NCBI RefSeq assembly: GCF_000769405.2 | Contig: NZ_CP053439.1 | Coordinates: 3,592,001-3,656,000, forward strand | Length of the DNA stretch: 64,000 bases | Source of the DNA: Rhizobium brockwellii | Lineage (GTDB): Bacteria > Pseudomonadota > Alphaproteobacteria > Rhizobiales > Rhizobiaceae | Direction of reading: 5' to 3' | In this document: piece by piece, positions 8,678-18,798 of the stretch | How positions within the stretch are numbered: position 1 is the first letter of the stretch | How the letters are laid out: each line of letters starts with the position of its first letter | Made by a program: the position numbers and the translations under genes | Notes under the pieces: model-generated | What the model saw: the letters and a program-made list of their open reading frames with translations, nothing else | What the model was told of the DNA's origin: nothing | Database searches by the model: none

Positions 8678-9517
8678 ATGGTGCACGTAACCACGCAGCC
8701 GCCTCATCGCTTCGCTTATGTCACACTCGTCACCAATGCCGATTACGCCATGGGCGCGACCGCGCTTGCCTGCTCCCTGCGCCGAACCGACACTGGGGCT
8801 GACATCGTCATTCTCCACACCGGCGGCGTCGATGCAGCCGCACTCGTGCCCCTGAAGGCGCTCGACTGCCGCCTGATCGAGGTCGAGCACCTGCCGCTGT
8901 CTGCGGCCTTCAACGAACGCCATGCGCGTGGGCAGCTCCATTCGGCAGCCCCTTTCACCAAGGGCCGCAAGCCGGATTTCCATTCGCCGCTCGACAATTT
9001 CTGCAAGCTCAGGCTCTGGCAGCTCACCGAATACCAGCGCTGCGTCTTCATCGATGCCGACGCCCTCGTGCTGAAGAATGTCGACAGGCTCTTCCTCTAT
9101 CCGGAATTTTCCGCTGCCCCCAATGTCTACGAAAGCCTCGTCGACTTCCGCCGCATGAATTCCGGCGTCTTCGTCGCCACGCCTTCGCAAGACACGTTCC
9201 GGCACATGCTCGAAAGGCTCGACAGGCCGGACACGTTCTGGCGGCGCACCGATCAGACCTTTCTCGAGACGTTCTTCCCGGATTGGCACGGCCTGCCGGT
9301 TTATTTCAACATGCTGCAATATGTATGGTTCACCATGCCGGACCTTTGGGACTGGAAGAGCATTTCGATCCTGCATTACCAGTATGAAAAACCGTGGGAA
9401 AAGGATCATCCCAAGGCAGCGCGACTACAACCTTTGATCGATCTGTGGCACCGTTTCCACGATGGCGGCGATGTGCCTGAGATCACGGCGCTGGACAATC
9501 CGGAAGGGACAGCATGA
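8678..9517 (+). CDS. sqdD: Sulfolipid biosynthesis glycosyltransferase SqdD (GT8-like)
   Basis: Probable glycosyltransferase that passes sulfoquinovose onto a lipid acceptor in the S. meliloti-type pathway. The 279-residue product has the GT8/glycogenin layout: an N-terminal nucleotide-binding region (FAYVTLVTNADYAMGA), the DxD metal-binding motif DADALVL (about residue 126), and a later RMNSGVFV block typical of the family. The ATG at 8678 is chosen over a GTG at 8672 because GAGGGAG from the adjoining repeat is correctly spaced. Its end overlaps the sqdC start by 4 bp (ATGA). S. meliloti work named this gene in the sqdBDC operon; the exact acceptor is inferred. Confidence 0.85.
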   Translation: MVHVTTQPPHRFAYVTLVTNADYAMGATALACSLRRTDTGADIVILHTGGVDAAALVPLKALDCRLIEVEHLPLSAAFNERHARGQLHSAAPFTKGRKPDFHSPLDNFCKLRLWQLTEYQRCVFIDADALVLKNVDRLFLYPEFSAAPNVYESLVDFRRMNSGVFVATPSQDTFRHMLERLDRPDTFWRRTDQTFLETFFPDWHGLPVYFNMLQYVWFTMPDLWDWKSISILHYQYEKPWEKDHPKAARLQPLIDLWHRFHDGGDVPEITALDNPEGTA

Positions 9518-10431
9518 AGGTACTGGTATCGGGTGGAACGGGTCTCGTCGGCCGGTATGTCGTCGAGGAGCTGCTGGTCGCCGGATATCAGGTGATCGTC
9601 GGCGGACGCCGCGCGCCGCTGCCGCGCCTCTTCTCCCGCCCGGTCGAGTTCGCAGCGCTTTCGCTCGAACCCGACAAGGATCAGATCGACGCCTTCGACG
9701 ACGCCTATTTCTTCGTCCACGCCGCCTTCAGCCACATTCCGGGCAAATATCGTGGCGGCGAGGGCGACGATCCGAAGACCTTCCACAGGTTGAACCTCGA
9801 CGGCACCGTCCGGCTTTTCGAAGCCTCCAAACGCGCCGGCACACGCCGCTGCGTCTTCCTGTCCAGCCGCGCCGCCTATGGCGAACATCCCGAGGGAACC
9901 GAACTGACGGAGGCGATGCTGGCCAAGCCTGAAACACTTTACGGCCAGGTCAAGCTCGATGCCGAACGCGCGCTTGACCACCTCTCCACGCCGGGTTTTG
10001 CCGGCGTCAGCCTGAGGGCAACCGGCGTCTATGGCGATCTCTCGCCGAACAAATGGGACGGCCTCATCGCCGATTACCTCGCCGGCCGGCCGGTTGTTGC
10101 CCGTCGGGGAACGGAAGTTCACGGCCGCGACCTCGGTCGGGCGGTGAGGGTGATGCTGGAAACGGAAAGCACCCGCATCTCCGGCGAGGTCTTCAACGTC
10201 TCGGACATCTCGGTCGACACGCGCGATATCCTTTCACCAATCCGTCGCGAGACGGGCTGTCGGCACGCGCTGCCGGCCCCTGCCGATAGCGCCGCGCTCA
10301 ATCCCATGAGCACTGCGAAAATCCGCACGCTCGGCTGGGCATCCGGCGGAGCGCATCTATTCGAGGAGACGATGCAGCAGCTGGCCGCGGCACTGCCTAA
10401 ATCCCCAAGACACAGGTCCACGCAAGCCTGA
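9514..10431 (+). CDS. sqdC: Sulfolipid biosynthesis protein SqdC (NAD-dependent epimerase/reductase family)
   Basis: Extended short-chain dehydrogenase of 305 residues with an N-terminal GGTGLVGRYVVEELL nucleotide-binding motif and a Tyr-x-x-x-Lys (YGQVK, about residue 149) preceded by a conserved Ser block (LSSRAAYG). It overlaps sqdD by 4 bp, so translation is likely coupled. By position and family it corresponds to SqdC of the rhizobial sqdBDC operon. Its precise chemistry is not established; it may modify or supply a sulfoquinovose intermediate. Confidence 0.82.
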   Translation: MKVLVSGGTGLVGRYVVEELLVAGYQVIVGGRRAPLPRLFSRPVEFAALSLEPDKDQIDAFDDAYFFVHAAFSHIPGKYRGGEGDDPKTFHRLNLDGTVRLFEASKRAGTRRCVFLSSRAAYGEHPEGTELTEAMLAKPETLYGQVKLDAERALDHLSTPGFAGVSLRATGVYGDLSPNKWDGLIADYLAGRPVVARRGTEVHGRDLGRAVRVMLETESTRISGEVFNVSDISVDTRDILSPIRRETGCRHALPAPADSAALNPMSTAKIRTLGWASGGAHLFEETMQQLAAALPKSPRHRSTQA

Positions 10432-10490
10432 CGTTGCAGAATGCCTCGAATTGCAATCGGGGGCCCGAATTAAAAATCGGGGGATTGTCC

Positions 10491-11192
10491 ATGCAGGTCG
10501 CAACCACGTCTGCCTCCATCATCTTGCGCGGCACGTCTTCGACGGCAGCCGTTTCAATCGGCGGAAGCGAGACCGATCAAGGCGTGCTGAAGCTGCAGCG
10601 CGCCACCCAGGCGCTGCAGCAGATGCGCCAGACCTTGGCGAACTCGGGAGACGAGGCCAAGGCGAAGGCGCAACGCAAGCTCGAAGAGGCAAAGCAGCAG
10701 TTGGAGATGCTGCGTAGCTCAAACATGGCTCCTGAGGTGGTCGCCCGTCTGGCCGCCGAACTGGCGCGCAAGGTCGGCACCGCCGCCTCCGAATTCGCAT
10801 CATCAGTCGCGACCGGCAGCCCGGCAACAGCGGTTTCGATGGATGCAACCACGGGTGCAGCGGCCGTCGCAATCAGCGGGGCCGATGCGGCGCTGACGGA
10901 TACCGCAGGAGAAACTGCGGCCGGCGAGACCGGCTCGCAGGAACCGGACGCCGCCACCAACGCCCGCAACGCCTATGCGAGCGTCGCCGAGGATGCCCCG
11001 AAATTCTCGGGCATTTCGGCCGATGATCGCGAAACGATGGAAGAGTTCAAGGCGGTCGTGCGCGAACTCAAACAAGTGCTCGACAAGGCGATGCGCGAGT
11101 TGCGGCAGCAAGACCGGCAGGCCGGAGCCGTTTCTGATATGGCAGGCTTCTCCATCGGCGCCGCGACTATACCGACAAGCATCGTCATCTGA
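10491..11192 (+). CDS. Hypothetical Ala-rich coiled-coil protein
   Basis: A 233-residue protein with no family I recognise. The start at 10491 is chosen because GGGGGA lies six bases upstream. The sequence has a Ser/Thr-rich start, a helical segment rich in Gln, Lys and Glu (about 35-85, KLEEAKQQLEMLRSS), an Ala/Thr/Gly-rich low-complexity middle (about 105-165), and a second coiled-coil stretch (about 185-220, MEEFKAVVRELKQVLDKAMRELRQQ). There is no signal peptide or membrane segment. It sits 60 bp after sqdC on the same strand and before the folate gene; neither neighbour suggests a role. Confidence 0.75.
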   Translation: MQVATTSASIILRGTSSTAAVSIGGSETDQGVLKLQRATQALQQMRQTLANSGDEAKAKAQRKLEEAKQQLEMLRSSNMAPEVVARLAAELARKVGTAASEFASSVATGSPATAVSMDATTGAAAVAISGADAALTDTAGETAAGETGSQEPDAATNARNAYASVAEDAPKFSGISADDRETMEEFKAVVRELKQVLDKAMRELRQQDRQAGAVSDMAGFSIGAATIPTSIVI

Positions 11193-11303
11193 CGATCCGC
11201 CGCGGGCGAGGCGTCAAACGCGCGTGATATCGTCGCGTCCGGCATTTGCATCAGACATCGAGCCGTCTATGCTCGGTCAAATCTCTCAGAACCGGCAGAT
11301 CGA

Positions 11304-11891
11304 ATGACTTCTAGAGAATTGAAAGCGCAGCTGCGCAACGAACGGCTGTCCGCACGCGACGCCATCCCCGCCGAGAAACGCGCCTCCAAAAGCCTCGCAA
11401 TGGCCGAACATGCCGGCGAGGCCGTCGGTTTTGCGCTGGGTACGATCGTCTCCGGCTTCCTGCCGATCCGTTCGGAAGCCGACCTCAGGCCGCTGATGGC
11501 ACGCTTTGCCGTGCGCGGTGCGCGGCTCTGCGTGCCGGCGATCCTCGATCGGCAGACCATCGTCTTTCGCGAGCTGGCGGAAGGTGCGCCCCTCGTCGAT
11601 ACCGGTTTCGGCACGGTCGGCCCCGGCGCCGATGCCGTCATTCTTGATCCCGAGATCATGCTGGTGCCGCTTTCGGCCTTCGATGCCCGCGGCCACCGCA
11701 TCGGCTACGGCGCCGGCCACTACGACCGCGCCATCAGCCGGCTAAGGCAAAAAGGCCTGCATCCGAAGCTGATCGGCATTGCATTCGACTGCCAGGAAGT
11801 GGCACATGTGCCCGCTGAGCCGCACGACATGAGCCTGGATGCCATCCTGACAGAAAGCGGCCTTCGCTTTTTTGCCTCTTGGATTGGATAG
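11304..11891 (+). CDS. 5-formyltetrahydrofolate cyclo-ligase
   Basis: Converts 5-formyl-THF to 5,10-methenyl-THF with ATP, recycling a storage folate in the cytoplasm. The 195-residue protein has the family's N-terminal basic start (MTSRELKAQLRNERLSARD) and the C-terminal signature VPLSAFDARGHRIGYGAGHYDRAI. In many alphaproteobacteria this gene (ygfA/fthC) follows zapA and the 6S RNA; here those lie about 25 kb away at 36.6-37.2 kb. It is followed after 3 bp by the YmdB-like gene, suggesting an operon. Confidence 0.92.
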   Translation: MTSRELKAQLRNERLSARDAIPAEKRASKSLAMAEHAGEAVGFALGTIVSGFLPIRSEADLRPLMARFAVRGARLCVPAILDRQTIVFRELAEGAPLVDTGFGTVGPGADAVILDPEIMLVPLSAFDARGHRIGYGAGHYDRAISRLRQKGLHPKLIGIAFDCQEVAHVPAEPHDMSLDAILTESGLRFFASWIG

Positions 11892-11894
11892 GGA

Positions 11895-12719
11895 ATGCGG
11901 CTGCTTTTTCTGGGTGACATGGTCGGCAAGACGGGACGCACGGCGGTCTGGGACCGTCTTCCAGGCCTGGTTTCCGACCTCAAGCTCGATTTCATCATCG
12001 TCAACGGCGAGAATGCCGCCGGCGGCTTCGGCATCACCGAGGACATCTTTCTGGAAACGATCAATGCCGGCGCCGATGTGGTGACGACAGGCAATCACGT
12101 CTGGGACCAGAAGGAAGCCGTCGCTTTTGCCGGCCGGCACGATCAGTTCCTGCGTCCCGCCAACTATCCGCAAGGCACGCCCGGCCGCGGATCCGGCCTT
12201 TTCTATGCCAGGAACGGTGCGCGCGTGCTCGTCGCCAACGTCATGGGCCGGGTCTTCATGCATCCCGAACTCGACGACCCCTTCAAATCGGCAGAGGTCA
12301 TCCTTGCCGCCTGCCCGCTGAAGGAACAGGCCGATGCGATCATCTTCGATTTTCATGCGGAGGCGACCAGCGAGAAGCAGTGTTTCGGCCATTTCGTCGA
12401 CGGCCGCGCCAGCTTCGTCGTCGGCACCCACACGCATGTACCAACGGCCGACGCACAGATCCTGAACGGCGGAACCGCCTATATGTCGGATGCCGGCATG
12501 TGCGGCGACTACGACTCCTCCCTCGGCATGGACAAGGAGGAGCCGCTCAACCGCTTCATCTCCAAGATGCCGAAGGGCCGCATGGAAGCCGCGAACGGCC
12601 CGGCGACAATCTGCGGCGTTGGCGTGGAGATCTCGGATACCACGGGACTTGCCGAAAAGATCGCGCCGCTCCGGCTCGGGCCCCGATTGGCAGAGACGGT
12701 GCCGGAGTTCTGGCGGTAA
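11895..12719 (+). CDS. YmdB-family metallophosphodiesterase (TIGR00282)
   Basis: Probable 2',3'-cyclic-nucleotide phosphodiesterase of 274 residues. It shows the dinuclear-metal motifs GDMVGKTGR (8-Asp), NGENAAGG, GNHVWDQKE, and the late FDFHAEATSEK and GTHTHVPTADAQIL blocks, all in the family order. It starts 3 bp after the folate gene, so the two are co-transcribed and possibly translationally coupled. Its Bacillus relative YmdB cleaves cyclic nucleotides and affects biofilm formation; the cellular role in rhizobia is not known. Confidence 0.9.
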   Translation: MRLLFLGDMVGKTGRTAVWDRLPGLVSDLKLDFIIVNGENAAGGFGITEDIFLETINAGADVVTTGNHVWDQKEAVAFAGRHDQFLRPANYPQGTPGRGSGLFYARNGARVLVANVMGRVFMHPELDDPFKSAEVILAACPLKEQADAIIFDFHAEATSEKQCFGHFVDGRASFVVGTHTHVPTADAQILNGGTAYMSDAGMCGDYDSSLGMDKEEPLNRFISKMPKGRMEAANGPATICGVGVEISDTTGLAEKIAPLRLGPRLAETVPEFWR

Positions 12720-12806
12720 CGGGCAACGCGCGGCCGTCCAACACGCAATTGTGAGAACCCGCCGTCTGGACCCCTGCGGCCTCATGCCGCATCCTCTCCG
12801 CAACTC

Positions 12807-12850
12807 GCGCATAACCCCGAAAATCGAAATCGATTTTCGGGGTTATGCGC
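12807..12850. repeat. Perfect inverted repeat, 20-bp arms
   Basis: GCGCATAACCCCGAAAATCG at 12807-12826 and its exact reverse complement at 12831-12850 flank an AAAT loop. It lies 34 bp before the exported hydrolase gene. The ATAA..CC..AAATCG core resembles the AT-rich palindromes at 13821-13844 and 45489-45520, so it may be a divergent member of the same repeat family. No T-tract follows on either strand, so it is not an obvious terminator. Confidence 0.85.
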
Positions 12851-12883
12851 CGGTTGAAGGTGATAGAGCGCCGGAGGGGTGGC

Positions 12884-13729
12884 ATGAAGCCGCGATATCT
12901 TGTCCTCGCTATCGCATGCCTTGCGGCCTTGGCGGCGCCGAATCTTGCCGGGGCACAAGAGCAGCGGCCACCGGTCAGCCAGTGCCAGGCGATCGCGCAA
13001 ACCATCCCCAAGGCGACCTTCGCAAGTTTTTCAGGCGCCTCGCCGCTAGTGCCTGCCGTCTCCGAGGGCGAGGACGTCAAACTGACCTTCCTCGGCCACT
13101 CCACCTTCGAGATCGAAACGCCATCAGGCATCGTCATCGCAACCGACTATAATGGCTGGTACAGGCCGGCAACGCCGCCCGATGTCGTGACCATGAACAA
13201 AGCGCACACGACCCATTATACGCTGACCCCCGATCCCGGCATCAAGCATGTGCTGCACGGGTGGAGCGACATTCCGGGCGAGAAGGCCAACATCAATCTC
13301 GTCGTCGGCGATGCCTATATCCGCAACGTTACGACGGATATCCGCTTCAGCTACGGTCTCGGCGGCGCGCATGAGAACGGCAACTCCATCTTCATCTTCG
13401 AGATTGCCGGCCTATGCATCGGCCATCTCGGCCACCTGCATTACGAGCTGACGGATGCCCATTATACCGAGATCGGCCGCCTCGACGTGGTCATGGTCCC
13501 GGTCGATGGCGGCCTGACCATGGGCGCCGACAGCATGAGCCGCGTCATCAAGCGGCTACGCTCGTCGTTGATCCTGCCGATGCACCGACGCGGCCCGCCA
13601 GTTGAAGCCTTCGTCTCGATGTTCGGCAAGGATTTCGACGTCGCCAATGCGCCCGATGACAGTATCACCGTCTCCATGCGCACTCTGCCGAAAAAGCCGC
13701 TGATCTATGTGCTGAAGGGTGTGCGGTAA
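12884..13729 (+). CDS. Exported metallo-beta-lactamase-fold hydrolase
   Basis: A 281-residue protein with a Sec signal peptide (MKPRYLVLAIACLAALAAPNLAGA) and a UPF0173-like beta-lactamase fold: LTFLGHSTFEIETPSG, ATDYNGWY, NKAHTTHYT, IGHLGHLHYELTD and a late PMHRRGPP motif. The start at 12884 is supported by GGAGGGG. The usual HxHxDH motif is replaced by NKAHTTHYT, so metal binding may differ from classic members. The substrate is unknown. It is flanked by palindromic repeats on both sides and seems to be a single-gene unit. Confidence 0.82.
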   Translation: MKPRYLVLAIACLAALAAPNLAGAQEQRPPVSQCQAIAQTIPKATFASFSGASPLVPAVSEGEDVKLTFLGHSTFEIETPSGIVIATDYNGWYRPATPPDVVTMNKAHTTHYTLTPDPGIKHVLHGWSDIPGEKANINLVVGDAYIRNVTTDIRFSYGLGGAHENGNSIFIFEIAGLCIGHLGHLHYELTDAHYTEIGRLDVVMVPVDGGLTMGADSMSRVIKRLRSSLILPMHRRGPPVEAFVSMFGKDFDVANAPDDSITVSMRTLPKKPLIYVLKGVR

Positions 13730-13750
13730 AAAGGCCCGGCGGTTTTCCTT

Positions 13751-13854
13751 CTACAGCGCCGCGCGTCTTTTCAGACGCGCAAAGGACGCTGTAGCACTTT
13801 GAATTCCTGCGTAATTTTATCCTTAAATCGATTCCGATTTAAGGAATTATGCAG
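13751..13854. repeat. Two-part intergenic palindromic repeat (copy 1)
   Basis: The first part, 13751-13794, begins CTACAGCGCCGCGCGTC and ends GACGCGCAAAGGACGCTGTAG-like, forming a long hairpin. The second part has CCTTAAATCG (13821-13830) facing CGATTTAAGG (13835-13844) and ends ATTATGCAG. The same two parts in opposite order occur at 45489-45586, and the GC-rich part alone at 23450, 24097 and 50824. It sits between convergent genes, where the hairpin may also help end transcription. Confidence 0.85.
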
Positions 13855-13866
13855 GAGCACTGCACG

Positions 13867-14370
13867 TCAAGCGAACTGCAGGTGACGCTTGATGCCGACA
13901 TCCGGCATCTTGTCGTCGTCGAGATTGGCTTTGGCGATCTCCCAGCCGAACTTCAGCTTGTTGCCTGTGGAAACCCAGATCTCGGCATCGTCGACATGGA
14001 GGGACAGCATGGTGAGCTTGGGGTCCTTCTTGCCGCCGTCATACCAGGCCGCGACGATCGAGCTCCAATATTCCTCGATCTTGGAGGGGTCAGGATGCAC
14101 CTCGATCACACCGGCGAGGCAGGCGTGATAGTCGTGATCCTTGCCGACAACGCAGAAATGCGCGCGGCTACCGGGCTTGATGGCGCGCACGATGTCGGCG
14201 TCGGTTTTGGTGTAGAACCAGATGGTGTTGGTGGTGGGATCGGCATGCGGCGCCATCGGCTGCATGTGCATGTCCAGTCCGGAAATTCCGAGCATACCGG
14301 CATGAACATCGTTGACCTGATCCCAGAGTTGGCGTGCTGGATGTTCCTGCGCCTCGCTGAGACTTGCCAT
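13867..14370 (-). CDS. General-stress-protein-26-like pyridoxamine 5'-phosphate oxidase family protein
   Basis: A 167-residue split-barrel flavin-binding protein. The region DPTTNTIWFYTKTDADIVRAI and SRAHFCVVGKDHDYHACLAGVIEV is typical of the Gsp26/PNPOx-like family, which generally binds FMN, FAD or F420. It is too divergent from PdxH for a role in vitamin B6 synthesis to be assumed. The start at 14370 has GAAAGGA upstream; the frame extends to 14523 without support. It is convergent with the hydrolase and divergent from yebC, 141 bp away. Confidence 0.85.
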   Translation of the reverse strand: MASLSEAQEHPARQLWDQVNDVHAGMLGISGLDMHMQPMAPHADPTTNTIWFYTKTDADIVRAIKPGSRAHFCVVGKDHDYHACLAGVIEVHPDPSKIEEYWSSIVAAWYDGGKKDPKLTMLSLHVDDAEIWVSTGNKLKFGWEIAKANLDDDKMPDVGIKRHLQFA

Positions 14371-14511
14371 GATCGTTCCTTTCCGTTGGATGGAGTTCGG
14401 TTGAAACGTCATCCCCTCGCCTTTGTTCCGAACTGCTTTTTCCTTGAACGGGTGCCGTTTCGCTCTTATAAGGCGGCCCATTCCGAACAATGAGACGTGA
14501 ACAGGGGTGCC

Positions 14512-15258
14512 ATGGCTGGCCATTCACAGTTTAAAAACATCATGCACCGCAAAGGCCGTCAGGATGCCGTGCGGTCGAAAATGTTCTCCAAGCTTGCGCG
14601 CGAAATCACCGTTGCCGCCAAGGCCGGCCTGCCCGACCCGACGATGAACGCCCGCCTTCGCCTGGCGATCCAGAACGCCAAGGCCCAGTCCATGCCGAAG
14701 GACAATATCGACCGCGCCATCAAGAAGGCAGCCGGCGCCGACGGCGAAAATTACGATGAAGTCCGCTATGAGGGCTACGGCCCCGGCGGCACGGCAATCA
14801 TCGTCGAGGCCCTGACCGACAACCGCAACCGCACCGCCTCCAACGTTCGCTCGAGCTTCACCAAGGCCGGCGGCGCTCTTGGCGAAACCGGTTCCGTTTC
14901 CTTCTCCTTCGACCATGTCGGCGAAATCACCTACAAGCTTTCCGTCGGCGATGCCGACAAGGTGATGGAAGCCGCGATCGAAGCCGGCGCCGATGACGTC
15001 GAGACCGACGAAGATGGCCACTACATCACCTGCGGCTTCGAAGCCCTCGGCGAAGTGGCGAAAGCGCTGGAATCGAGCCTCGGCGAAGCCGAAACCGTCA
15101 AGGCCGTCTGGCGTGCCCAGAACAACGTGCCGGTAGACGAGGAAAAAGCCCAGTCACTGCTAAAACTCATCGACAGCCTGGAAGACGATGACGACGTGCA
15201 GAACGTCTATTCCAACTTCGAAGTCTCGGAAGAAGTGCTGGCGAAGCTCTCGGCCTGA
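14512..15258 (+). CDS. yebC: YebC/PmpR (TACO1) family protein
   Basis: 248-residue member of the highly conserved YebC family, first described as DNA-binding regulators and now linked in some organisms to relief of ribosome stalling. The N-terminus [32 protein letters not shown] is diagnostic, as are [21 protein letters not shown] and [11 protein letters not shown]. The start at 14512 follows AGGGG. In many bacteria yebC precedes ruvC-ruvA-ruvB; here a flavin oxidoreductase and a chemoreceptor on the other strand separate it from ruvC. A terminator follows at once. Confidence 0.95.
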   Translation: MAGHSQFKNIMHRKGRQDAVRSKMFSKLAREITVAAKAGLPDPTMNARLRLAIQNAKAQSMPKDNIDRAIKKAAGADGENYDEVRYEGYGPGGTAIIVEALTDNRNRTASNVRSSFTKAGGALGETGSVSFSFDHVGEITYKLSVGDADKVMEAAIEAGADDVETDEDGHYITCGFEALGEVAKALESSLGEAETVKAVWRAQNNVPVDEEKAQSLLKLIDSLEDDDDVQNVYSNFEVSEEVLAKLSA

Positions 15259-15278
15259 TCCCCTCAGGCAGGTGTCAA

Positions 15279-15307
15279 AACCCGGCTGCAATGCCGGGTT
15301 TTTTCTT
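15279..15307 (+). terminator. Rho-independent terminator after yebC
   Basis: AACCCGGC and GCCGGGTT pair around a TGCAAT loop, followed directly by TTTTCTT. It lies 21 bp after the yebC stop codon. Confidence 0.9.
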
Positions 15308-15354
15308 GCCGGAAAGGTGGCGCCGTCAGAGTGCCCCCTCGCGCGCGCCCTGCC

Positions 15355-16356
<1,002 letters not shown>

Positions 16357-16482
16357 GGGAAACCTGCCGGGCAGTTGAACGATGCCGTCTATGTAGGTTC
16401 GCGCCCGCACCATTCCAAACCATGCGCGCAAACAAAAAGAGCCGCGCGAGCGCGACCCTTCTGCAATGTTAGAATCGATAAT

Positions 16483-18798
16483 TTACCGATGACGGCGCAG
16501 CACATGCACCTCGGCGCTCGGCTGGTGGTGGCCGGGCGGCAGCGTGAAATTGCCGAGCTGGCGGTCCATTTCCAGGGCTTCCGTCGCCAGCCGGTGGATC
16601 GCCGCCGTCGTCTCTTCGACCATCGAGGCGTTCTGCTGCGTCATCGCGTCGAGTTCGGCAACGGCGCTATTGATCTCGCGCAGCGTATTGGCCTCCTCGC
16701 GGGTCGCACTCATGATCTCGTTGATCTGCCCGTTGATCGCCTCGACATGGGCGCCGATGCCCGTCAGGGCGACACCCGCTTTTTCCACAAGCGTAACGCC
16801 GCTTTCGACCTCATGCGTCGATTTCTGCAGCAGGCTGGAGATCTCCTTGGCCGCACTCGACGAACGCTGGGCAAGCTCACGCACTTCCATGGCGACGACG
16901 GCGAAGCCCTTGCCGGATTCACCGGCGCGCGCTGCCTCGACACCGGCATTGAGCGCCAGGAGGTTGGTCTGGAAGGCGATGTCGTCGATGACCGAGATGA
17001 TCGTGTTGATCTGGCGCGAGGAGGCCTGGATTGCCTCCATCGCCGCGATCGTCTCGCGCATGATCTGGCCGGAGCCGGTCGTCTCCTTCTTGGCGTCGCG
17101 GGCGATGCGCTCGGCCTGTTCGGCCCGCGCGATCTGCTGGCGGACCGACTGGGTGATGGCGCTGATCGCATTCGCGGTCTCGGTGATCGAGCCGGCCTGG
17201 CGCTCGGTGCGCCCGGCAAGTTCGTCGGCACCGGTGCGCATCTCCTCGGAGCCGGCGCGCACCGCCATCGAGTTACCGCCGATCGCCGTCATGGTTTCGC
17301 TGAGCGTCGCCAGCGCCTCGTTGAAATTGACGCGCAGGCTTTCAAGCTCGTTCGGGAAGCGGGTATCGATCTGATAGGCGAGATCGCCGTTCGCCAGATG
17401 ATGCAGGCCCTCGTCAATCGCCTCGACCACCTGCTGCAGCGTCTTCGCCTCGGCCTCACGCTCGGCCAGATTCTGCTGGCGGTCGTGCTCGGCCTGCAAA
17501 CGCGTCTCTTCGCTGGCAGCTTCGAGCTCGCGGCTTTCGATCAGCGAGTGGCGGAAGCGGTCGAGCGCGTTGGCCATCGTGCCGATTTCATCCTTGCGGT
17601 TCAGGCTGTCGATCTCGCTGTCGAGCTTGCCATCGGCGACATCGCGGGTGACGCCGGCAAGCCGCGCAAGCGGCGAAAACAGCAAATTGGTGACGAACCC
17701 GGTGGCAAGCGCCATGACGACGAGCACGCCGATGCCGATCATCGTCAGCAGGGTGGCGATCTCGATCGAGCCGGCATTGAGGTCGCTCAGAAGCACGCTC
17801 TCGACCACGAGGAAGCGGTCGCCGCGATAGTCGATGCCGCGGACATAGGCGCGGGCCGCGCCATCTGCCCGGCTGAAATCGGCAACCGTCATCGCCGAAC
17901 TGGCAAGCGCGTTCTTGACGAAGGTGAAGGGTGTCGCGTCGAGCGTCGCAAGCTTGCCGCTCGCGTCGAGACCGACGGCGGAGCCATCGCCGGAGACGAT
18001 CGCCGCCCGCGCCGTGCTACCCTGGACGATGCCCTTGGCGAGGATGCCGGCGACGATCTCGTCGCGCACCTTAAAGAGAATGATGCCCTTGGCCGCCCCA
18101 AGCTTAACGATCGGCACGGCATAGAAGATCGCCGACTTGCCACTGCCGGCATCGACGCGAAGGCCGGAAAAGCCTGTCGGCGCGGCGTCATCGGTCGCCT
18201 TGGCGGTATTCTCGATCGCCTTGGCGAAAGCGATGCCGGCGCCGGTCGCCTTCCAGGCGTCCGACTTCAGATTTTCGGCGAAATCATCTTCCTTCTTGTA
18301 GGAATAGAGTACGGTACCCTCGAGATCGACAATCAGCAGATCGCTGAAGGCCGTATCCTCGAGGTCGCGGGCGACTTCGCCCTGCGTCTTTTCGTGGCTC
18401 GAATAATAAAAGCCGCTCGGCCCTTCCGGCTTGATGAGCTTCTCGCGGTGGTCGGCGGGGTTGGGGTTGCTCGCTATGAAAACCTTCTTCAGCTCGGCAC
18501 GGGCATCGCCCGCGGTCTTCTCGATGGTCTTCCAGCCGCTCTTCAGATTGGTGATCGACATCTGCAGCGCCTCAATGCGCGCGATGGAATTGGCCTGGTT
18601 TTCAAGCTGCGTCAGTTGGTCCTGCAGCATGTCGCCGCGAAAAATCAGCACACTTTCCTTAGCCTTCAGCGCCTGCTCGTCGGAAATGCGGCTGCTGGCG
18701 AAATAGGCAAGCACATCGATGACCGCAATCGACAGCAAGGTCATCAGAATGAATGTGACGATGACCTTGAAGGACAGGGACTGAAATCTCCGAGCCAT
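16483..18798 (-). CDS. Methyl-accepting chemotaxis protein
   Basis: Chemoreceptor of 771 residues. The start at 18798 ([11 protein letters not shown]) gives an N-terminal membrane segment (about 10-32), a periplasmic sensing region of about 320 residues (double-Cache-like by size, not proven), a second membrane segment (about 355-380, [20 protein letters not shown]), HAMP regions, and a cytoplasmic signalling domain with the hairpin tip [24 protein letters not shown]. The C-terminus (VHVLRRHR) lacks an NWETF-type pentapeptide, so CheR/CheB would need help from other receptors. It stands alone, about 45 kb from the cheWRB genes in this window. A TTAA-N7-TAAA near-match to a CtrA box lies at 18948-18962. 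Confidence 0.95.
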   Translation of the reverse strand: MARRFQSLSFKVIVTFILMTLLSIAVIDVLAYFASSRISDEQALKAKESVLIFRGDMLQDQLTQLENQANSIARIEALQMSITNLKSGWKTIEKTAGDARAELKKVFIASNPNPADHREKLIKPEGPSGFYYSSHEKTQGEVARDLEDTAFSDLLIVDLEGTVLYSYKKEDDFAENLKSDAWKATGAGIAFAKAIENTAKATDDAAPTGFSGLRVDAGSGKSAIFYAVPIVKLGAAKGIILFKVRDEIVAGILAKGIVQGSTARAAIVSGDGSAVGLDASGKLATLDATPFTFVKNALASSAMTVADFSRADGAARAYVRGIDYRGDRFLVVESVLLSDLNAGSIEIATLLTMIGIGVLVVMALATGFVTNLLFSPLARLAGVTRDVADGKLDSEIDSLNRKDEIGTMANALDRFRHSLIESRELEAASEETRLQAEHDRQQNLAEREAEAKTLQQVVEAIDEGLHHLANGDLAYQIDTRFPNELESLRVNFNEALATLSETMTAIGGNSMAVRAGSEEMRTGADELAGRTERQAGSITETANAISAITQSVRQQIARAEQAERIARDAKKETTGSGQIMRETIAAMEAIQASSRQINTIISVIDDIAFQTNLLALNAGVEAARAGESGKGFAVVAMEVRELAQRSSSAAKEISSLLQKSTHEVESGVTLVEKAGVALTGIGAHVEAINGQINEIMSATREEANTLREINSAVAELDAMTQQNASMVEETTAAIHRLATEALEMDRQLGNFTLPPGHHQPSAEVHVLRRHR

